Assembly (NCBI GenBank): GCA_964293305.1
Contig: CAXYYO010000022.1
Span: forward strand, 1-55,942
Origin: CALAGJ01 sp964293305
GTDB lineage: Bacteria > Bacteroidota > Bacteroidia > Chitinophagales > Chitinophagaceae
Direction of reading: 5' to 3'
DNA: 55,942 bases
The notes under the pieces were generated by a model that saw only the letters and a program-made list of their open reading frames with translations, made no database searches and was not told where the DNA came from. Position numbers and translations under genes: made by a program. Below are positions 8,603 through 17,763 of the stretch, piece after piece (the first letter of the stretch is position 1; every line of letters begins with the position of its first letter).

Positions 8603-8607
8603 ATTTT

Positions 8608-9564
8608 ATGGGAAAAATTTTATGTATTGGTGAGGCATTAATAGATATGATTTGTACAGACAAAGGAATGCCTTTGTCAGATGGAAACAATTTCCTAAAA
8701 AAAGCTGGAGGAGCACCGGCAAATGTAGCTGCTGCCATAGCTGCTTTGGGTGGCCAGGTTAGTCTTTGCGCTAAAGTGGGCATTGATCCTTTTGGTCAGC
8801 ATTTAATGGAGCTCATACATTCATTTGGGATAGAAACCTCACATTTTCTCCAAACCAAGGAAGCATTTACCACTTTTGCATTTGTATCGCTGATGGAAAA
8901 TGGGGAGCGTGACTTTTATTTTAATCGTGGTGCAGATGCGCTTTTAAATGAATCTGAAATAAAAGCTATTGAATTATCAGATTACAGCATTATACACTTT
9001 GGCTCTGCAACTGCATTTTTGGATGGTCCACTAAAGATGGCTTATACCACCTTGTTGGACAAGGCATTTGAAAATAAAATGTATATATCCTTCGATCCAA
9101 ATTATAGACAGCTACTTTTTGGTCATCAGCAGGAAACTTTTATTGCCCAAAGTTGGGTTTATTTAGAAAAATGCAACTTTTTTAAAGTAAGTGACGAAGA
9201 AGCTTTGTTACTTACAAACACTACAAAATTGGAGGATGCGGTTAAAATATTCAATGAAAAGCTTACAGCAACATTTGCTATCACATTGGGCAGTGAAGGC
9301 ACGCTTCTTTCTACTGAAGGAAATATTGTAACAGTACCAAGTATTCCTATAAAACCAACAGATACTACTGGAGCAGGTGATGCATTTGTAGGCGCTGTAT
9401 TGTATCAGCTAAGTGTACAAACAAAACCGCTTTCAAATGACAACTTTGGTTTGAATGAATGGTTGCCTATTATTACAAATGCCAACAAAGCAGGTGCCCG
9501 TACCTGTGAGTACATGGGCGCTATGGAAGCATTCAGGTATCTGAGTAATTCAATTTTTGAATAA
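8608..9564 (+). CDS. PfkB-family sugar kinase, probable fructokinase
   Basis: This 318-aa PfkB/ribokinase-type kinase shows the N-terminal GEALIDMI and the KKAGGAPANVAAAIAALGG motif that contacts the sugar. Near the C-terminus is the catalytic signature DTTGAGDAFVGAVL with its base Asp. It phosphorylates a sugar with ATP in the cytoplasm. In this operon amylosucrase frees fructose from sucrose, so fructose to fructose-6-phosphate is the natural reaction. The gene sits 5 bp after the transporter and 8 bp before amylosucrase. Motifs alone do not exclude 2-keto-3-deoxygluconate or other hexose kinases. Confidence 0.85.
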   Translation: MGKILCIGEALIDMICTDKGMPLSDGNNFLKKAGGAPANVAAAIAALGGQVSLCAKVGIDPFGQHLMELIHSFGIETSHFLQTKEAFTTFAFVSLMENGERDFYFNRGADALLNESEIKAIELSDYSIIHFGSATAFLDGPLKMAYTTLLDKAFENKMYISFDPNYRQLLFGHQQETFIAQSWVYLEKCNFFKVSDEEALLLTNTTKLEDAVKIFNEKLTATFAITLGSEGTLLSTEGNIVTVPSIPIKPTDTTGAGDAFVGAVLYQLSVQTKPLSNDNFGLNEWLPIITNANKAGARTCEYMGAMEAFRYLSNSIFE

Positions 9565-9572
9565 ACAAGTTT

Positions 9573-11522
9573 ATGTACAATTTCCAATTACACCATTTAA
9601 TAAATACAAGGCTACAACAAAAAAAAATTGATATTGCTGGTGCAGACAATGAGTTTTACATGCGCTTTATTGCAAATGCACCACACCTAGAGGCTTTGTA
9701 CAATGATATATATGGCAACCACCCAGATAGAAATATATATTTCCAAAGATTAGTAGATAAAATTATCAGATCATACCAAGAAAGACCAAAAGCATTTATA
9801 AAAAGAGATGAGGAGAAGGAAAGACGTGGGCATTGGATTTTGGGTAATGAAATAGCTGGTATGAGTCTTTATGTAGATCGATTTTGTGGCAACTTAAAGC
9901 AACTACAAAAAAAGCTGCCTTACTTTGAAGACTTAGGCATCAATCTCTTACATCTCATGCCTTTGTTTGAAAGTCCTGATGGGGAAAGTGATGGCGGATA
10001 TGCAGTTAGTAACTTTCGAAAAGTTGATAGCCGATTTGGTACAATCTCAGACCTCAAAAAACTTCAGCAGCAGATGATGGGTAAAAACATGTACCTGATG
10101 CTTGATATTGTTTTAAACCATACCTCACAACATCATGAATGGGCAGTGAAAGCGAGGAATGGAGACCAATCATATCAGGATTATTTTTACTTTTTTGAGG
10201 ATCGTACCCTTCCTGATTTATATGATCAGTCTATGCCAGAAGTTTTTCCTGAATCGGCACCGGGCAATTTTACATTTATTGATGAATTAAATAAATGGGT
10301 GATGACCGTTTTTCATGCTTATCAGTGGGATTTAAACTTTACCAATCCAAAAGTGCTGGAAGAAATGATTGAGAACATTTTCTTTTTTGCAAATATTGGG
10401 GTTGATATTTTAAGAATTGATGCACCCGCTTTTATATGGAAGGAGGTTGGTACTACCTCTCAAAATTTGCCACAGGCTCATACACTTCTAAGGTTAATAA
10501 AACAGGCGGTCAATATTGCAACACCCGGTATGGCCATACTTGGGGAGGCAATTGTAGCACCTGAAAATATCATGAAATATTTTGGCACGGATCTGTATGC
10601 CGGAAAAGAATGTGATGTAGCTTATAATGCTACCCAGATGGCATTGCAATGGGATATGCTTGCCACTGGCGATACAAGGGTTATGCTTGCGGCACAGTCT
10701 ATTTTACTTGGCAAACCAATGGGTAGCACATGGCTTAATTATACCCGCTGCCATGATGACATAGGTCTTGGCTACGCAGATTGGATGATTGAAGCGGCTG
10801 GATATAATGCGTATGAACACCGAAAATACATAAAGGAATATTATGCAGGTATTTTTCCTGGAAGCCCGGCTACTGGTGCATTGTTTGCAGTAAATCCTAC
10901 AACCCAGGATGCACGCATCTGTGGTAGCTTAGCCTCACTATGTGGATTAGAAACTGCTATTGCCGGAGGCAATGATGAAGAAATATCAACTGCCATAAAA
11001 AAAATAGAATTGTTGCAAGCTCACAGTTTTTTCCTTGGTGGCATTCCCATGCTTTTTTATGGTGATGAACTAGCGTGTACAAATGATTATTCTTATCAAA
11101 ATGACAATACAAAAAGTTATGATAGCCGATGGATGCATAGGCCCATCGTGGATTGGAATCATATTACAAAAGAATTAGCCAAATCGGGCAGCGTAGTAAA
11201 TCGAATATATCAGGCAACAAAAAAATTATTGTTTATTCGAAAATCATTACAAGTTATTGCAGACTATAGCAATATCAAATGGGCAAGCCCACATAATATT
11301 CATGTAGCTATGTACTTGAGATCAAAAAATGAAAAAGCTTTTTGGGGGCTATTTAATTTCAGTAATCAGGAAGCATGGCTTACCTGGTATTCATTTAGAG
11401 AGCATGGTATAAACCCGATAAATTTATATGATCACTGCACTGAAGAGCTAGTAGTTGTTGGAAAGGATTATGAGTATTTGAAATTAGCACCTTATCAATG
11501 CCGTTTGTTTGAAATGAAATAA
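9573..11522 (+). CDS. Amylosucrase (GH13 subfamily 4)
   Basis: This 649-aa GH13 enzyme is close in length and layout to Neisseria amylosucrase (about 636 aa). An alpha-helical N-terminal domain precedes the (beta/alpha)8 barrel. Catalytic residues are visible: nucleophile D283 in RIDAPAF, acid/base E325 in GEAIVAP, and the third Asp at D395 in TRCHDDIG. The motif RGHWILGNEIAGMSLYVDRF is characteristic of the amylosucrase group. The enzyme transfers glucose from sucrose to a growing alpha-1,4-glucan and releases fructose, without nucleotide sugars. No signal peptide is seen, so it acts inside the cell on imported sucrose, and the kinase upstream would take the fructose. Confidence 0.92.
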   Translation: MYNFQLHHLINTRLQQKKIDIAGADNEFYMRFIANAPHLEALYNDIYGNHPDRNIYFQRLVDKIIRSYQERPKAFIKRDEEKERRGHWILGNEIAGMSLYVDRFCGNLKQLQKKLPYFEDLGINLLHLMPLFESPDGESDGGYAVSNFRKVDSRFGTISDLKKLQQQMMGKNMYLMLDIVLNHTSQHHEWAVKARNGDQSYQDYFYFFEDRTLPDLYDQSMPEVFPESAPGNFTFIDELNKWVMTVFHAYQWDLNFTNPKVLEEMIENIFFFANIGVDILRIDAPAFIWKEVGTTSQNLPQAHTLLRLIKQAVNIATPGMAILGEAIVAPENIMKYFGTDLYAGKECDVAYNATQMALQWDMLATGDTRVMLAAQSILLGKPMGSTWLNYTRCHDDIGLGYADWMIEAAGYNAYEHRKYIKEYYAGIFPGSPATGALFAVNPTTQDARICGSLASLCGLETAIAGGNDEEISTAIKKIELLQAHSFFLGGIPMLFYGDELACTNDYSYQNDNTKSYDSRWMHRPIVDWNHITKELAKSGSVVNRIYQATKKLLFIRKSLQVIADYSNIKWASPHNIHVAMYLRSKNEKAFWGLFNFSNQEAWLTWYSFREHGINPINLYDHCTEELVVVGKDYEYLKLAPYQCRLFEMK

Positions 11523-11548
11523 GTAACAGCAAATCCGGTAGTAATGTA

Positions 11549-12913
11549 TTAAAATGTATCTTGGCTTGGCTTGAATAAGAATTTCACAGTGTTTATCATA
11601 ATTACAAAATCATTGGTAATGGTCCAGTTTTGTAAATACTCTATGTCATACTCTACTCTTTTCTCCATCTGAATCAATTCCGAAGTTTCCCCTCTATAAC
11701 CATTTACCTGTGCCCATCCTGTTATGCCGGGTTTTACATATAAACGCACCATGTAGTTATTTATTTGTGCACTAAATTCATCGGTGTGGCTCAGCATGTG
11801 AGGTCTTGGTCCGCAAATGCTCATATCTCCTGTTATTACATTTAGAAATTGAGGCATTTCATCTAAACTGGTTTTACGCAAAAATGCGCCTACTTTTGTT
11901 ATTCTAACATCCCCCCTCGAAGCCTGCTTTGCATTAGCTTCTTTATTTGGAGTCATGCTGCGGAATTTTAAACACCAAAATGGTTTGTTATTCCGCCCGG
12001 AACGTTTTTGTCGAAAAAAAACAGGACCTCGGCTTTCAGACTTTACAAGTATCGCAACGATCGGAATTAACCAACTCAAGATAAATACAATAACTAAACC
12101 ACTTACAAGAATGTCAAAACCTCTCTTAATTATTCTGTTTTGAAGTAGAGATAAAGGTTCATTATATTTTGAATTGATAACCAAACCATTCATTTTTCGC
12201 TTGAATTTATATGATTCAAGCAAGATGGGCCTTGGGTCTATTACTCTTATTTTTATACAATTATTTTCTGCTTCAATTACCAGATTATTAAACTGCTTTT
12301 CAGCCAGGCTTTTTGGTGAAACAAACAATTCGGTTATTTGGTTTTTTACTGAAAACTGTACAGCTTTGGAATAGGATCCTAAATGTTCATTTCCTTCAAA
12401 ATCCAAAACATGGGGCTGTTCATTTCCTTCAATATCAAAATATCCTTTTACATCAAATTGTTTTCTTTGGTTCAGTAAAGGTAATATTTTATATATTTCA
12501 TCATTACTACCTAAAACAGCAATTGATTTACTTTTTTTGAATGTAGCGTATACTAAATCAGATGTAAATCTACTAACCTCATAAATGCCGAATAGCTGCA
12601 AAGACCATATTAAGTTAACAAGTAAGAAAATTTTGGCATCTATTTTTAGAATCACACAGATTAAGGCAAATATTATTGTACCAATTGCTTGCAATAAAAT
12701 TATTAGACTGCGTTTGCCTTGAGTTACTTGTTCCTCATTATTTTGGAATTTTTCCTGCACTCTTTTACGATAAGAGTAAAAGCAAGACAAATCAATACAA
12801 AGAGTAACGGCTATCGCTATCCAATTAACAAGTCTGTTACTCGAAATAAGCAAAACAGATGTGAGGCATAAATTTGCTATAATTACATATTTAATAGCGT
12901 ATAAATTTCTCAT
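11549..12913 (-). CDS. Polyprenyl-phosphate sugar-1-phosphate transferase (WcaJ-like)
   Basis: This 454-aa protein is taken from the ATG at 12913; the longer frame uses a TTG at 12964 and adds 17 atypical residues. Four to five membrane helices at the N-terminus are followed by a Rossmann-like central region (about 125-240, with AVLGSNDEIYK). The C-terminal bacterial sugar transferase domain has KRGFDILVSG, FFRQKRSGRNNKPFWCLKFRSM, TSLDEMPQFLNVITGDMS, CGPRP and KPGITGWAQV. Such enzymes load the first sugar phosphate onto undecaprenyl phosphate to start exopolysaccharide or capsule synthesis at the inner membrane. No other polysaccharide genes are adjacent, so it is an orphan initiating enzyme in this window. 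Confidence 0.9.
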   Translation of the reverse strand: MRNLYAIKYVIIANLCLTSVLLISSNRLVNWIAIAVTLCIDLSCFYSYRKRVQEKFQNNEEQVTQGKRSLIILLQAIGTIIFALICVILKIDAKIFLLVNLIWSLQLFGIYEVSRFTSDLVYATFKKSKSIAVLGSNDEIYKILPLLNQRKQFDVKGYFDIEGNEQPHVLDFEGNEHLGSYSKAVQFSVKNQITELFVSPKSLAEKQFNNLVIEAENNCIKIRVIDPRPILLESYKFKRKMNGLVINSKYNEPLSLLQNRIIKRGFDILVSGLVIVFILSWLIPIVAILVKSESRGPVFFRQKRSGRNNKPFWCLKFRSMTPNKEANAKQASRGDVRITKVGAFLRKTSLDEMPQFLNVITGDMSICGPRPHMLSHTDEFSAQINNYMVRLYVKPGITGWAQVNGYRGETSELIQMEKRVEYDIEYLQNWTITNDFVIMINTVKFLFKPSQDTF

Positions 12914-13036
12914 AAATTTTGGTAAAATAAATTGGATTTCAAAAAATAAAGGCCCAAAAATCAATTTTCAAATATTTTCAATATTATAAAAACGATATAA
13001 CTAGTAATAGGTTGCCTTTAAAAAAGCAATTACGGA

Positions 13037-13297
13037 TTAGATAGCATCCAAAGCCTCTGCACCTTCTACAAGTACAGTTACTTTATTATTTAGCACTTCT
13101 ACAAATCCACTTTTTATAGAAAAACGAGAGTTATTTGTTTTATCTTTTAAAACTTTAACCTGTCCATTAGCTAAGGCACTTACCATTGGCGCATGTTTAT
13201 CTAATACTTCAAAAGAGCCAGATATGCCTGGTAATTGTACACCAAGTACATCACCACTATATAATTTTTTTTCAGGAGTGAGAATTTCAAGTATCAT
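13037..13297 (-). CDS. atpC: F1Fo ATP synthase epsilon subunit
   Basis: This 86-aa protein has the N-terminal beta-sandwich of epsilon (MILEILTPEKKLYSGDV, LPGISGSFEVLDKHAPMVSAL). It lacks the two-helix C-terminal domain that brings the E. coli protein to about 139 residues and inhibits ATP hydrolysis there. Short epsilon subunits are common in Bacteroidota. It sits 84 bp behind atpD with a hairpin between the two. Confidence 0.95.
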   Translation of the reverse strand: MILEILTPEKKLYSGDVLGVQLPGISGSFEVLDKHAPMVSALANGQVKVLKDKTNNSRFSIKSGFVEVLNNKVTVLVEGAEALDAI

Positions 13298-13323
13298 AAT
13301 TTATTTAATTTCATATTTATGAA

Positions 13324-13356
13324 AAAAGTGAAGAATTAATTTAATCCTTCACTTTT
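13324..13356 (-). terminator. Hairpin between atpD and atpC
   Basis: A perfect 10-bp stem (AAAAGTGAAG with CTTCACTTTT) with a 13-nt loop lies in the atpD-atpC gap, flanked by A/T on both sides. On the minus strand it is followed by TT and CAT, so the T-tract is short. It may attenuate atpC transcription or protect the atpD mRNA end. Confidence 0.5.
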
Positions 13357-13381
13357 GATGTATAAATCATTTGAATAATAA

Positions 13382-14881
13382 TTATCCTTTTGCTGCTTCA
13401 AGCAGTTTTTTGCCTTTCTCTATAGCATCATCTAGGGTACCAACAAGGTTAAATGCTGCCTCTGGATAATCATCTACTTCACCATCCATTATCGCATTGA
13501 AGGCTTTGATAGTATCATCAATTGGTACAAATACACCTTTCAATCCAGTAAACTGTTCTGCCACATGGAAAGGTTGGCTAAGGAAACGTTGTACTTTTCT
13601 GGCACGTGCCACTGTCATTTTATCTTCATCGCTCAGTTCATCCATACCAAGTATTGCAATGATATCCTGTAGCTCTTTATAGCGTTGTAAAATCAACTTT
13701 ACTTTGTTTGCACAATCGTAATGCTCATCACCTACAATTGAAGGAGAAAGAATACGTGATGTAGAATCTAATGGATCCACCGCTGGATAAATTCCTAAGT
13801 CAGCTATTTTACGACTTAGTACTGTTGTAGCATCTAAGTGGGCAAAAGTAGTGGCAGGTGCTGGGTCAGTAAGGTCATCCGCAGGTACATAAACTGCTTG
13901 TACGGATGTAATTGAGCCATTCTTTGTTGAAGTAATACGCTCCTGCATCAATCCCATTTCAGTTGCTAATGTAGGCTGATAACCCACCGCAGATGGCATA
14001 CGACCTAAAAGGGCGGATACCTCTGAACCTGCCTGTGTAAAACGGAATATATTATCAACAAAAAATAAAATGTCTTTTCCTTTACCTGTACCATCTCCAT
14101 CCCTAAAATATTCTGCAATGGTTAATCCACTCAGCGCCACTCTTGCACGTGCACCTGGTGGTTCATTCATTTGTCCAAAAACGAAGGTAGCTTTGCTGTC
14201 TTTTAAGCCATTCATATCCACTTTGCTTAGATCCCAACCACCTTCTTCCATGCTATGTTTGAATTCATCACCATATTTCATGATGCCTGCTTCAATCATT
14301 TCTCTAAGTAGATCATTTCCTTCACGGGTACGTTCTCCCACACCTGCAAATACGGATAAACCACCGTATCCTTTTGCTATATTATTAATTAACTCCTGAA
14401 TCAAAACTGTTTTACCTACTCCAGCACCGCCAAACAATCCAATTTTACCTCCTTTGGCATAGGGTTCTATTAGGTCAATCACCTTTATTCCAGTAAATAA
14501 AACTTCTGTTGCTGTACTTAAATTTTCAAATGTTGGTGGTAAAGCGTGAATAGGACGACCACCCTCTTTACTTACTGGTGGTAATCCATCGATAGGGTCG
14601 CCGGTAACATTAAACAAACGACCATTAATGTTTTCTCCTATTGGCATTGCAATGGCTTTGCCGGTATCGGTTACTGTAGTTCCACGTACTAATCCTTCTG
14701 TACCATCCATTGCAATTGTACGTACACTATCCTCACCAAGATGTTGTTGAACTTCCAACACAAGCTTATCCCCATTGGGGCGAATAATTTCTAATGCATT
14801 GAGTATTTCAGGTAGGGCACCTTCAAATTGCACATCTACTACGGCGCCAATTATCTGTTTTACTTTTCCTTTGATGGCCAT
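13382..14881 (-). CDS. atpD: F1Fo ATP synthase beta subunit
   Basis: This 499-aa catalytic subunit of F1 has its Walker A at 151-158 (GGAGVGKT), the GERTREGNDL segment, the Walker B FFVDNIFRF, and the LSRKIADLGIYPAVDPLDSTSR signature. It binds ATP at the alpha/beta interfaces and makes ATP from the proton gradient. The gene starts a two-gene atpD-atpC unit separated from the other ATP synthase genes, a layout frequent in Bacteroidota. A TACTTTTG box (14958-14965) upstream fits the -7 consensus. Confidence 0.98.
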   Translation of the reverse strand: MAIKGKVKQIIGAVVDVQFEGALPEILNALEIIRPNGDKLVLEVQQHLGEDSVRTIAMDGTEGLVRGTTVTDTGKAIAMPIGENINGRLFNVTGDPIDGLPPVSKEGGRPIHALPPTFENLSTATEVLFTGIKVIDLIEPYAKGGKIGLFGGAGVGKTVLIQELINNIAKGYGGLSVFAGVGERTREGNDLLREMIEAGIMKYGDEFKHSMEEGGWDLSKVDMNGLKDSKATFVFGQMNEPPGARARVALSGLTIAEYFRDGDGTGKGKDILFFVDNIFRFTQAGSEVSALLGRMPSAVGYQPTLATEMGLMQERITSTKNGSITSVQAVYVPADDLTDPAPATTFAHLDATTVLSRKIADLGIYPAVDPLDSTSRILSPSIVGDEHYDCANKVKLILQRYKELQDIIAILGMDELSDEDKMTVARARKVQRFLSQPFHVAEQFTGLKGVFVPIDDTIKAFNAIMDGEVDDYPEAAFNLVGTLDDAIEKGKKLLEAAKG

Positions 14882-14957
14882 AATTTAAATGAAGATTTAA
14901 TCGTTTATAATTTGTGATATTCTGAAATTTGGTTTCAGAAAAGCTATAAATGCGCCG

Positions 14958-14965
14958 CAAAAGTA
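14958..14965 (-). promoter_or_regulatory. -7 box of the atpD promoter
   Basis: TACTTTTG on the minus strand is an exact TAnnTTTG match, about 77 bp before the atpD start codon. No convincing -33 element is seen at the expected distance. Confidence 0.5.
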
Positions 14966-15190
14966 AGGGATTGAACCAATAGCTGTAAATACTTCGGCTT
15001 ATTTTTCCGTAAAATGAAAAACTAAACATAAAATTTAAGGGAAATTATACCATGGGTTTTGTTTCCGATTTTTACATTAAACCTCTCAACTGCATGCACA
15101 TTCAAGAATTAAACTATGTTCTGATTTTATTTTTAAAGTATAAATCGAAAAGAATAATCAAAAACAAGTAAAATTTAATTGCATGAACCA

Positions 15191-15946
15191 TTAAATTGCC
15201 AACCCACCACACACACTTAGCACTTGTCCGGTTATATAAGCACTCATGTCTCCCGCCAAAAATACAACTGCATTACCAATATCCGCACCTTTACCAAAAC
15301 GGCCCAATGGTATATTTTTCATAAATTCATCTGCACCGTTTCCCTCTTTTAGATAGTGTGTCATATCGGTTTCAATAAATCCCGGGGCTATTGCATTACA
15401 ACGTACATTTCTACTCGCTAATTCTTTTGCAACTGATTTTGTAAAACCTATGATACCAGCTTTACTTGCTGCATAGCTGCTTTGACCTGCATTACCTCCC
15501 AAACCAACAATTGAACTCATATTGATAATACTTCCCGCTTTTGCTTTCATCATGGGGCGTATAATCTGTTTGGTCATATTGAAAACACTTTTGAGATTGA
15601 CTTGCATCACTTCATCCCACTGTTCAGCACTCATGCGTAGCAAAAGATTGTCCTTGCTTATGCCTGCATTATTTACACAAATGTCTACAGTGCCAAATTC
15701 TTTCATTACATCACCTACAAACTGCTCACAGGCCTGAAAATCTCCTGCATTGCTCTTCCAAGCCTTAGCCCTTACGCCCAAGCTTTCAATTTTATTGACA
15801 ACTGCCGCCGCTTTATCTGCACTGCTGTCACTCACATAACTTATAGCTACATGCGCACCATGCTCAGCTAGTTTTAGGGCTACAGCTTCACCAATACCAC
15901 GGGCAGCTCCGGTTACAATTGCAATTTTATTTTCTAATAGTTTCAT
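15191..15946 (-). CDS. fabG: 3-oxoacyl-[ACP] reductase, SDR family
   Basis: This 251-aa protein is taken from the ATG at 15946; a TTG two codons upstream is the only longer option. It is a classical short-chain dehydrogenase: the NADPH site is TGAARGIGEA (12-21), NNAG is at 92-95, and the catalytic S145, Y158 and K162 lie in NMSSIVG and SYAASKAG. The ending ITGQVLSVCGGLAI is typical of FabG, which reduces 3-ketoacyl-ACP in fatty acid elongation. It is monocistronic here. A TATTTTTG -7 box (15966-15973) stands about 20 bp upstream of the ATG. A different SDR substrate is possible but less likely. Confidence 0.9.
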   Translation of the reverse strand: MKLLENKIAIVTGAARGIGEAVALKLAEHGAHVAISYVSDSSADKAAAVVNKIESLGVRAKAWKSNAGDFQACEQFVGDVMKEFGTVDICVNNAGISKDNLLLRMSAEQWDEVMQVNLKSVFNMTKQIIRPMMKAKAGSIINMSSIVGLGGNAGQSSYAASKAGIIGFTKSVAKELASRNVRCNAIAPGFIETDMTHYLKEGNGADEFMKNIPLGRFGKGADIGNAVVFLAGDMSAYITGQVLSVCGGLAI

Positions 15947-15965
15947 ACTCAATTTTTTTGGTGGC

Positions 15966-15973
15966 CAAAAATA
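15966..15973 (-). promoter_or_regulatory. -7 box of the fabG promoter
   Basis: TATTTTTG on the minus strand matches TAnnTTTG and lies just upstream of the ATG at 15946, giving a short leader. This also favours the ATG over the TTG at 15952. Confidence 0.45.
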
Positions 15974-16170
15974 GGGAAAGGGGGTATTATAAAAATGAGG
16001 TAGTACATTCTGTATTGTATATAAAATCCGAACTATTTTTACTCATACATATGCAAATTATTGCATTATGTAAGCACAATACGATGAAATGACACTTCAA
16101 CAACTAAAAACAGCCCATTAATCGAATATCCTTATTTTGCCCGCTAAATCACTAACGAAATAAAACTTAT

Positions 16171-17676
16171 ATGTCTGAACTAAGCAGTTCCAAGGGCCAT
16201 CCAAAAGGTTTATCAGTATTGTTTGCCACCGAAATGTGGGAACGTTTTAACTATTATGGTATGCGTGCCATTTTGATTCTATTCATGACTAAGGCATTAC
16301 TTTTTGACAAAGTATTTGCCAGTAATTTATATGGCAGTTATACAAGTCTTGTATACCTCACCCCTTTAGTAGGTGGATTTATTGCCGATCGTTACTGGGG
16401 CAACCAACGTTCAATCATTTCCGGAGGTATATTAATGGCTCTCGGGGAGTTTATTCTTTTCTTCTGTGCTTCCACCTATAGTACCAATGAATCACTTTCC
16501 TCCATTTTGTTTTTTACTGGTTTAGGGTTTATGATTGCTGGAAATGGCTTCTTTAAGCCAAATATTTCTTCTATGGTTGGTCAACTATATCCTGCCAATG
16601 ACAAAAGAATAGATCCGGCATATACCATTTTTTATATGGGTATCAATGTGGGTGGAGCTTTTGGGCCATTTATTTGTGGATTTGTGGGAGATACTGGAGA
16701 TCCTGCAGATTTTAAATGGGCTTTTCTTGCAGGTGGAATTGGTATGATATTGAGTGTAATCATTCAATTTTTATTTCATCATAAATATGTTAAGGGACCA
16801 GATGGTCACACGCTGGGCCTTATACCAAAAGACTCGCCTGCCATCGCTACAAAACCTATCGTTGTATTTGGTAGTTTATTAGGATTTACAGCTGTGCTTA
16901 TAGGTTTGCTTTATATTGATGCAAAAGTGGTAAGTTATCTAACGTATTTACTCATTGCGGCTGTGCTACTTATTGCCTATTTAATTTTTGGTGACAAAAC
17001 ATTGAGCGGTATTGAAAAGCAAAGGATAGCAGTAATATTTATTGTTGCATTTTTTGTTGTTTTTTTCTGGAGCGCTTTTGAGCAGGCAGGTGCTTCCCTT
17101 ACATTTTTTGCTGAAGAACAAACCAACAGACAATTAGGGAGTTTTACAGTACCCTCCAGTTTTTTCCAATCACTTAATTCAATTTTTGTAGTTACGCTTG
17201 CTCCATTATTTGCATGGCTCTGGATAAAACTTGGCAAAAAAGAACCTGCCTCTCCTACTAAAATGGCTTTTGGTTTATTGCTGCTTTGTATCGGCTATTT
17301 ATGGATTTCATTTGGCGTAAAAGATGTGCAACCAGGTATTAAGGTTAGTATGATTTGGCTTACTGGTATGTATTTCTTACACACCTGCGGTGAATTATGT
17401 TTGTCCCCCATAGGTTTGGCATTGGTGAATAAGTTGGCTCCTTTAAAATTTGCATCACTACTTATGGCTGTTTGGTTTTTGGCCAATGCAGCTGCTAACA
17501 AGCTAGCAGGTGTGCTAAGTGCATTATATCCCGATGGGAAAACCACCAGTTTTGCAGGATACGAAATGAATAACCTCTACGATTTCTTTTTATTATTTGT
17601 AGGAATGAGTGGAATAGCTGCATTAATATTATTTCTACTAACAAAAAGATTGCAGAAAATGATGCACCAATCATAA
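16171..17676 (+). CDS. POT/PTR2 family proton-dependent oligopeptide transporter
   Basis: This 501-aa permease of about 14 helices begins with the POT signature EMWERFNYYGMRAILILF, where the ExxER motif couples protons to peptide uptake. It continues with GGFIADRYWGNQRSI, GNGFFKPNISSMVGQLY and FYMGINVGGAFGPFICG, all diagnostic. It imports di- and tripeptides across the inner membrane. It is followed 87 bp later by another MFS gene in the same direction. Confidence 0.93.
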   Translation: MSELSSSKGHPKGLSVLFATEMWERFNYYGMRAILILFMTKALLFDKVFASNLYGSYTSLVYLTPLVGGFIADRYWGNQRSIISGGILMALGEFILFFCASTYSTNESLSSILFFTGLGFMIAGNGFFKPNISSMVGQLYPANDKRIDPAYTIFYMGINVGGAFGPFICGFVGDTGDPADFKWAFLAGGIGMILSVIIQFLFHHKYVKGPDGHTLGLIPKDSPAIATKPIVVFGSLLGFTAVLIGLLYIDAKVVSYLTYLLIAAVLLIAYLIFGDKTLSGIEKQRIAVIFIVAFFVVFFWSAFEQAGASLTFFAEEQTNRQLGSFTVPSSFFQSLNSIFVVTLAPLFAWLWIKLGKKEPASPTKMAFGLLLLCIGYLWISFGVKDVQPGIKVSMIWLTGMYFLHTCGELCLSPIGLALVNKLAPLKFASLLMAVWFLANAAANKLAGVLSALYPDGKTTSFAGYEMNNLYDFFLLFVGMSGIAALILFLLTKRLQKMMHQS

Positions 17677-17763
17677 CTGTAATGGCCATTGGTATAAATT
17701 GTTTAGTGTAGGTTGACTAGAGCGTAAAAAAATTCAACACAAATCTTTAAAATACGAGGCAAT

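Noticed and set aside
8590..8607. AGGAGG just before the sugar kinase start as a Shine-Dalgarno
   Set aside because: It lies inside the last codons of the transporter gene, about 14 bases from the ATG, too far to be a convincing ribosome site, and this phylum rarely uses one.
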